Source: Sedimenticola selenatireducens DSM 17993 (GTDB lineage Bacteria > Pseudomonadota > Gammaproteobacteria > Chromatiales > Chromatiaceae). From it: a stretch of DNA of 64,000 bases. Location: the NCBI RefSeq assembly GCF_000428045.1, contig NZ_ATZE01000022.1, forward strand, positions 34,387 through 98,386, given 5' to 3'. The first letter of the stretch is position 1, and each line of letters begins with the position of its first letter. Below, one piece after another: positions 59,041 to 64,000 of this stretch. Made by a program: the position numbers and the translations under genes. Under the pieces are notes generated by a model that saw nothing but the letters and a program-made list of their open reading frames with translations, did no database searches and was not told the origin of the DNA.

Positions 59041-59064
59041 TGCCGGTTGCTATAGCAACCGGCA
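59041..59064. other. Perfect hairpin after gcdH
   Basis: TGCCGGTTGC (59041-59050) and GCAACCGGCA (59055-59064) form a 10-bp stem with a TATA loop, 12 bases after the gcdH stop. There is no T-run behind it, so it may protect the 3' end or act with the terminator at 59099. Confidence 0.6.
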
Positions 59065-59098
59065 ACCATTTCATCTCGTATTCCCGTCTCTCATTTTT

Positions 59099-59123
59099 GG
59101 CCCCTCCCCGGGGCCGTTTTTTT
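59099..59123 (+). terminator. Intrinsic terminator of the bcr operon
   Basis: Stem GGCCCC/GGGGCC (59099-59104 and 59110-59115) with a TCCCC loop, followed by G and seven T (59117-59123). It marks the end of the had-to-gcdH transcript. The rest of the gap to mobA (up to 59328) holds nothing I can identify. Confidence 0.88.
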
Positions 59124-59328
59124 GACCACGGGTGAAGTGATGCGGCGAGGCTCAGGGAGCGCAGCGCCATAGTCGGAGAGATGTGAATCTAATGAATCAG
59201 CGTGGGGCTGCCAGCTTTCTGTTTCTGTCGTTTATTGGGAGGTGGGGCTGTACCTGATCTGATTGGATGCGAGCGGAAACCCGGGTAGTTGCAGGGGTTG
59301 CCGTTGCCGATGAAACCGGCGGATTGGA

Positions 59329-59946
59329 TCAACAGGAGGGACTGTTGTGGCCGATTGGCTGGAACCGATCCCGCTCTTCCAGGGTATTGATGTTCAGGAA
59401 GGTCTCCGGTGCATCGGAAAAGTCGGCGGTGACCGTGTTGTGCCGCGCGTACCACCAGTCGATTTTGCGTTCGCCTGATGCGAGAAATTCATTCAGGCTC
59501 TGTTGCAGGCGGGTGGAGATGAGAGCGTAGACCGGCTGCATGCGGTTGCCGTCGTGGGCCACGGCAATCTCGGCTTGTGCCGCCTGCTGGGCGTTGTAGA
59601 GGCGGTTGATCAGGTCATCAGGCAGGCAGGGACCGTCACAGGGGATGGTGACGATGAAATCGCTCTCCACCTGCTGCATGGCCGCGAGGAATCCGGCCAG
59701 TGGGCCCTGAAAATCGCTCAGGCTGTCACTGACCACGGGATAGCCATAACGGGCATACTGCTCGGTATTGCGGTTGGCGTTGATCAGGATCCGGCTGACC
59801 TGGGGTTTGATACGGGCAATCACATGCTCGATCAGGGGCCGGCCGGCCAGTTCCACCAGCCCTTTGTCCTGTCCGCCCATGCGGCGGGCCTTGCCGCCGG
59901 CCAGGATGACGGCGGTGATTGATGGCCGGGATGTCTGGTCAGTCAT
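59329..59946 (-). CDS. mobA: Molybdenum cofactor guanylyltransferase
   Basis: A 205-residue MobA with the nucleotide loop VILAGGKARRMGGQDKGLVEL (shown here in part) and the metal-binding PCDGPCLP. It attaches GMP to molybdopterin to make the bis-MGD form that PadB-type enzymes use. It overlaps the fdhD end, so the two are cotranscribed. A Moco gene so close to the pad/bcr island may serve PadB. Confidence 0.9.
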   Translation of the reverse strand: MTDQTSRPSITAVILAGGKARRMGGQDKGLVELAGRPLIEHVIARIKPQVSRILINANRNTEQYARYGYPVVSDSLSDFQGPLAGFLAAMQQVESDFIVTIPCDGPCLPDDLINRLYNAQQAAQAEIAVAHDGNRMQPVYALISTRLQQSLNEFLASGERKIDWWYARHNTVTADFSDAPETFLNINTLEERDRFQPIGHNSPSC

Positions 59947-60811
59947 GGTGTTTTACCTGTTTGGCTCTGCCCGGAGGCTGGTCGAACTGGAACTGTTCGG
60001 CACCGTGATAGAGCAGGAAGTGCTCGCCCTTGGCGCGGGCCACCAGGGTGACCCCCAAGCGCTGGGCCAGTTCCAGCCCCATCTGGGTGACGCCGGAGCG
60101 GGAGAGCAGGATCGGGATGCCCATCTGGGCCACCTTGATCACCATCTCCGAGGTGAGCCGGCCGGTAGTATAGAAAATTTTGTCGTGGCCCGCGGTCTGG
60201 TTCATCCACATGTGGCCGGCAATGGTGTCGACGGCGTTGTGGCGACCGACCTCTTCGACGAAATGGAGAATATCGGTGCCCTGGCAGAGGGCGCAGCCAT
60301 GCACGGCGCCGGCGCGCCGGTAGATCTGGTTGTGCTGGTCCAGGGCCTTGAGCAGGCCATAGATGAGGGACTGTTTGAGTTCGGTTTTGGGCAGGTCGAT
60401 CTTGTCCAGGTCATCCATCAGGTCGCCGAACACCGTACCCTGGCCACAGCCGGTGGTGACGGTCTTGCGGCTGAGCCGGTTTTCAAGGTCCGGGATCTCT
60501 TCACGGGTCTGGATGGCGGCGGAACCGGTCTCCCAGTCCACCTGGATCACCGCGACCTGGTCGACCCGCTGCACCAGTCGCTGGTTGCGCAGCCAGCCGA
60601 GCACCAGCATCTCGGGCTGCGACCCCAGGGTCATTAGGGTGACCAGCTCGCGTTTGTTGAGATAGAGGGTCAGGGCACGCTCCGCCGCTACATGGCCTTC
60701 GCGCGGGTCGCCGTATTCATCCAGCGACGTAACGGCCAGGGTGGAGTCGAGTCCGGCGTCACTCAGTATCAGGCTGGTGGATGCGGACGAGGATATTGAA
60801 TCGGCAGTCAT
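59939..60811 (-). CDS. fdhD: Formate dehydrogenase accessory sulfurtransferase FdhD
   Basis: A 290-residue FdhD protein with the conserved RVDQVA/NKRELVTLM region, the Cys loop GCALCQGTDILHF (about residue 170) and HNAVDTIAG. FdhD passes sulfur to the Mo-bis-MGD cofactor. No formate dehydrogenase is in the window; PadB or a distant enzyme may be its client. It forms an operon with mobA. Confidence 0.92.
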   Translation of the reverse strand: MTADSISSSASTSLILSDAGLDSTLAVTSLDEYGDPREGHVAAERALTLYLNKRELVTLMTLGSQPEMLVLGWLRNQRLVQRVDQVAVIQVDWETGSAAIQTREEIPDLENRLSRKTVTTGCGQGTVFGDLMDDLDKIDLPKTELKQSLIYGLLKALDQHNQIYRRAGAVHGCALCQGTDILHFVEEVGRHNAVDTIAGHMWMNQTAGHDKIFYTTGRLTSEMVIKVAQMGIPILLSRSGVTQMGLELAQRLGVTLVARAKGEHFLLYHGAEQFQFDQPPGRAKQVKHHD

Positions 60812-60990
60812 GATGCTCGAATTCCTTGATCTGACGGGTTACCTGTTGATGGGGCCGAAGCTGGATCGCTACATGCCGCCGCCGTTGGTCGATGCGGCAT
60901 TATGCCACAGATCCGTAAACCGGCCGCCCTGAAGGTTGGACCGACAGATCGTTACTTTTATCAATTTATCCTGACATAACGGATACAGGA

Positions 60991-60996
60991 TATAAT
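60991..60996 (+). promoter_or_regulatory. Candidate -10 box upstream of the second ferredoxin
   Basis: TATAAT at 60991-60996 lies about 38 bases before the ferredoxin start. A CTGACA at 60971 is only 14 bases upstream, so the -35 element is not convincing. Confidence 0.4.
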
Positions 60997-61030
60997 TCAC
61001 GGCATGATGCCAAGTCTATCTGGAGTTTAA

Positions 61031-61282
<252 letters not shown>

Positions 61283-61296
61283 CCCGGTTGCCTGAC

Positions 61297-62961
61297 GTGC
61301 GGCATCAGCGCCCCTTCCTGTGGTTGTTGTTGCTCCTGTGGCTGCCGCCTGGTCTGCCGGCGGCCCAGGAGCGCGGTGCCATCGCCTCGGCCCATCCGCT
61401 GGCTACCGAGGCGGGGCATGCCATCCTGGCCCAAGGCGGCAACGCCTTCGATGCCGCCGTCACGGTGGCAGCGGTGCTGGCGGTGGTGGAACCCTACAGC
61501 TCCGGTATGGGCGGTGGCGGCTTCTGGCTGCTGCACCGGGCCCGGGACGGTTTCGAGGTGATGCTGGATGGCCGCGAGCGGGCGCCGCTGGCGGCGCATC
61601 GTGATCTCTATCTGGACTCGAAGGGCGAAGTGGTGCCAGGCCTGTCGGTGAATGGTCCACTCGCTGCCGGTATTCCGGGACAGCCGGCGGCGCTGGCCCA
61701 TCTCGCGGCCCGCTACGGTCGCCTGCCGCTGGCCCGGACCCTGGCGCCGGCGATACGCCTGGCGCGGGAGGGTTTCCCGGTGGACGGCCACTACCGGCGC
61801 ATGGCGGAGTGGCGGCTGGAGCAGCTTCGGCAGTGGCCGGCCAGCAAACAACAGTTCCTGATCGATGACGCGGTACCGCCTCTGGACGCAGTTGTCAGGC
61901 AGCCGCAGCTGGCAGAAACCCTGCGCCGGATGGCGGAGCAGGGCCATGATGGCTTCTATCGCGGTCCGGTGGCGGAACGTCTGGTGGCCGGTGTCAGGGC
62001 CGCCGGGGGGATCTGGCAGTTGCCGGATCTGGCCGAATACCGGGTGGTGGAGCGGGAGCCGGTCCATGGTGAGTACCGCGGCATGAAAATCACCAGTGCG
62101 GCGCCCCCCTCATCCGGCGGTATCGTACTGATCAGCATGCTCAACCAACTGGCCCGGTTTGACCTGGATAAATACCCGTCAGTGCAGCGCAAGCATCTGG
62201 TGGTGGAGGTGATGCGTCGCGCCTATCGGGATCGGGCCGAGTATCTGGGTGACCCGGATTTTGTCGATATGCCGGTGGCGCGGCTGATAGATCCCGACTA
62301 TGCGGCCGGGCTGACGCGCGATATTCAGCTGGATGCCGCCACTCCGAGTCGTTACCAGCCGGCCGGAACTGGGCTTGAGGGGCAGGACACCACTCACTAT
62401 TCGATTATCGATGCCGAGGGTAACCGGGTCTCCGCCACCCTGAGCATTAATTATCCTTTTGGCTCCTGCTTTGTGGTGCCGGGCACCGGAATTCTGCTGA
62501 ATGATGAGATGGATGACTTCTCGGCGCGCCCCGGCGCACCCAATGTCTATGGTCTGGTGGGGGGTGAGGCGAATGCCATTGAACCGGGCAAGCGGATGCT
62601 CTCCAGCATGACCCCCACTTTTGTTGAAACCGATCAGGGCGTGGCCGTGTTGGGCACACCCGGAGGCAGTCGGATCATTAGCATGCTGCTGCACGGTATC
62701 CTGGCATTAGCGGAGGGGGGTGGACCCGAAGCCTGGGTCAGCCGGCCGCGATACCACCACCAGTATCTGCCGGACGTGATCCAATTTGAACCCGGCGCAC
62801 TGGATACCGATGAACAGCGGCAGCTGATGGAGCTGGGACACAAACTGAAGCCGCTTGATTCAGGTTATGGGAACATGCAGGCCCTGTTCTGGAACCGGCA
62901 GGACGGCCACCTGAGTGGCGCCAGTGATCCCCGGGGAATCGGCAAGGCGGTTGTGGAGTGA
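61297..62961 (+). CDS. ggt: Gamma-glutamyltransferase
   Basis: A 554-residue periplasmic Ntn-hydrolase that cleaves gamma-glutamyl bonds, for example of glutathione. The GTG at 61297 is chosen because it leads directly into a signal peptide (FLWLLLLLWLPPGLPAAQ); TTG at 61288 is an alternative. The self-cleavage and nucleophile Thr365 lies in QDTTHYSI. The substrate-binding SSGGI region and the GTPGGSR motif are also seen. It overlaps the ferredoxin only as a longer, unused upstream frame. Confidence 0.88.
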   Translation: MRHQRPFLWLLLLLWLPPGLPAAQERGAIASAHPLATEAGHAILAQGGNAFDAAVTVAAVLAVVEPYSSGMGGGGFWLLHRARDGFEVMLDGRERAPLAAHRDLYLDSKGEVVPGLSVNGPLAAGIPGQPAALAHLAARYGRLPLARTLAPAIRLAREGFPVDGHYRRMAEWRLEQLRQWPASKQQFLIDDAVPPLDAVVRQPQLAETLRRMAEQGHDGFYRGPVAERLVAGVRAAGGIWQLPDLAEYRVVEREPVHGEYRGMKITSAAPPSSGGIVLISMLNQLARFDLDKYPSVQRKHLVVEVMRRAYRDRAEYLGDPDFVDMPVARLIDPDYAAGLTRDIQLDAATPSRYQPAGTGLEGQDTTHYSIIDAEGNRVSATLSINYPFGSCFVVPGTGILLNDEMDDFSARPGAPNVYGLVGGEANAIEPGKRMLSSMTPTFVETDQGVAVLGTPGGSRIISMLLHGILALAEGGGPEAWVSRPRYHHQYLPDVIQFEPGALDTDEQRQLMELGHKLKPLDSGYGNMQALFWNRQDGHLSGASDPRGIGKAVVE

Positions 62962-63002
62962 GTGCGTTCTCCGAATCCGTGCGGCTGTTCGTGGAAGGCC
63001 GC

Positions 63003-63018
63003 CGACTTGAAAAAGTCG
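63003..63018. other. Small hairpin between ggt and the next gene
   Basis: CGACTT (63003-63008) and AAGTCG (63013-63018) with a GAAA loop. There is no T-run, so it is more likely a processing or stability element than a terminator. Confidence 0.35.
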
Positions 63019-63068
63019 CCTCATCTGGTTTCAATGTGCCTGTCCGCAAACGTTACCGGAAAGGATGG

Positions 63069-63515
63069 ATGCTTAGAGTATTCGTTGTTTTGTGCCTGCT
63101 GGGTCTGCTGCTTCCCGAACTGGCCTTGGCGGGAAAATATCGTCAGGCTGCCTATATCACCAACCTCTATTTCGCCGAGCGGATCGCATCGGATGAGGAT
63201 TCGGTGCAGCCGGAACGGGTGTTTAACCGGCTGAGGGCGGGTGATCCCGAGGTCATGGCCTATATGGTGCTCAATCTGTTGCTGGACAGGGGTGAGCATC
63301 AACTTGAGGTGGATATCATGGACAGGGAAGGCACTCTGTTCGATAAACTGAAGTTTGACAACGTGCAGGCCAGTCAGGATGACTGGCGCTATGCCGCCAC
63401 CGGCCAGTTTGGCGGGGAGCTGCCGGAAGGTGGTATCTTCTTCAGGATCTATGACAGCCACGACGGTGGCGCGAAAGAGGTCATCGGTACGGTTCGTTTG
63501 ATGACCGCTCATTGA
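63069..63515 (+). CDS. Exported hypothetical protein (148 aa)
   Basis: Not recognised. The ATG at 63069, just after GGAAAGG, gives a clean signal peptide (MLRVFVVLCLLGLLLPELALA). A longer frame from a GTG at 62958 overlaps ggt and has no such signal. The mature ~125 residues are beta-rich, ending with a jelly-roll-like sequence (LPEGGIFFRIYDSHDGG). It is probably periplasmic. It follows ggt and precedes a small Cys-rich protein. Confidence 0.65.
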   Translation: MLRVFVVLCLLGLLLPELALAGKYRQAAYITNLYFAERIASDEDSVQPERVFNRLRAGDPEVMAYMVLNLLLDRGEHQLEVDIMDREGTLFDKLKFDNVQASQDDWRYAATGQFGGELPEGGIFFRIYDSHDGGAKEVIGTVRLMTAH

Positions 63516-63547
63516 TAGTAACGGTTTTAAAAGTGAGGAGAGTATTT

Positions 63548-63802
63548 ATGCAATTCAGTCCGTGTAAAGGTGGTGATTTCTGCAGTCAGGAGGGCACCCA
63601 CTGCTCCGGTTGCGGGCGCAGCCACGAAGAGATCGCCAAGACCCGTGACCTGGTCTTTGCCGTTACCAAGTTCGCCATGGACATGGGTTACGAGAATGTA
63701 GAGGCTTTCACTGCCTTTGTGGGCGAGAAGGCGGCAAGGAATGTACGCAAACAGCAGCAGCTGAGTCAGATGGGCGGTATCGGGATTCCGGTCGGCAAGT
63801 GA
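63548..63802 (+). CDS. Small Cys-rich protein (DUF1289-like)
   Basis: An 84-residue protein with an N-terminal Cys cluster (PCKGGDFC, then HCSGCGRSHEEIAK) like that of DUF1289 proteins, in which four Cys probably bind a metal or cluster. GAGGAG lies seven bases before the ATG at 63548. Function unknown. Confidence 0.7.
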   Translation: MQFSPCKGGDFCSQEGTHCSGCGRSHEEIAKTRDLVFAVTKFAMDMGYENVEAFTAFVGEKAARNVRKQQQLSQMGGIGIPVGK

Positions 63803-63845
63803 GATTGCCGGGGTGCCGTTTTGGCTGCACCAAAATCTCGCAGGG

Positions 63846-63866
63846 TGGGCACGGAAAGCGTGCCCA
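63846..63866. repeat. GGGCACG/CGTGCCC hairpin repeat
   Basis: TGGGCACG (63846-63853) and CGTGCCCA (63859-63866) with a GAAAG loop. It resembles a dispersed intergenic repeat of gammaproteobacteria and could also act in 3'-end protection of the preceding gene. The remaining 130 bases to the window end hold no supported gene. Confidence 0.55.
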
Positions 63867-64000
63867 TATATGGTCTCCTCCCCATTTGCAAGGCATTAGA
63901 TCTCGATGGCAGGGACAAGTTGCTACCATATATCCGGCCTGTTATCGAAGCGACTCTTGGCTTCTGGCCTTGATGAGCATGCGCACATACCGTCCTTATC

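Noticed and set aside
63708..63929. Minus-strand frame at the right edge
   Set aside because: Antisense to the DUF1289-like gene over a third of its length and crosses the intergenic hairpin repeat; composition is Cys/Pro-rich noise.

Overview
The window looks like chromosomal DNA of a facultatively anaerobic gammaproteobacterium (moderately high GC, aa3-type cytochrome oxidase operon with a cytochrome c-fused subunit II, SigZ-like ECF sigma factor, REP-like intergenic repeats). A marine or estuarine aromatic degrader of the Sedimenticola type fits the gene content, but that placement is inference. No phylogenetic marker is present, and no rRNA, tRNA, CRISPR array or complete insertion sequence was seen.

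Positions 1-9.6 kb hold a truncated CPBP protease, a class I cytochrome c, an nfeD-slipin pair whose slipin reading frame is broken by one extra G, and the aa3 oxidase operon (ctaC, ctaD, a 39-residue assembly protein, ctaG, ctaE, surf1, then a DUF2244 gene). From 9.7 to 19.8 kb there are redox and miscellaneous genes: fpr, an alpha/beta hydrolase, a small DUF4405-like membrane protein, an MFS carrier, a flavodoxin-fold protein, an aldehyde dehydrogenase with a flavin reductase, and a MotA/MotB-like pair. From 20 to 26 kb the region is accessory in character: a sigZ-arsM pair, a small methyltransferase, a lone secreted protein, a LuxR regulator, five copies of a TTGGGGTC-type palindromic repeat, and the tail of a decayed FAD monooxygenase.

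The centre of the window (26.1-59.1 kb) is an anaerobic aromatic-degradation island. On the minus strand lie a CoA ligase-like protein with rearranged domains, a thiolase, an XRE-shikimate-kinase-type regulator (BzdR/BoxR family), a tungsten aldehyde oxidoreductase fused to a MoaD-like domain, and a pad operon (thioesterase, padBCDEFGHIJ and a small Cys protein). A kor operon that reduces ferredoxin follows. Divergent from kor, on the plus strand, is had-oah-dch-bcrCBAD-ferredoxin-GNAT-SDR-gcdH, ending at a clear intrinsic terminator. Read together, these genes could carry phenylacetate through phenylacetyl-CoA, phenylglyoxylate, benzoyl-CoA, the dienoyl-CoA, 3-hydroxypimelyl-CoA and glutaryl-CoA to crotonyl-CoA. 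Kor and the ferredoxin would supply low-potential electrons to the ATP-dependent benzoyl-CoA reductase. No benzoate-CoA ligase was found here.

The kor/had intergenic region has two back-to-back sigma70 promoters with near-perfect hexamers, overlapped by repeated GTGAAAT/ATTTCAT elements. The pad operon has its own upstream region with two TTGTCA/TGACAA inverted repeats. The final 5 kb hold mobA-fdhD (molybdenum cofactor steps that PadB may need), a second ferredoxin paralogue, a gamma-glutamyltransferase and two small proteins.
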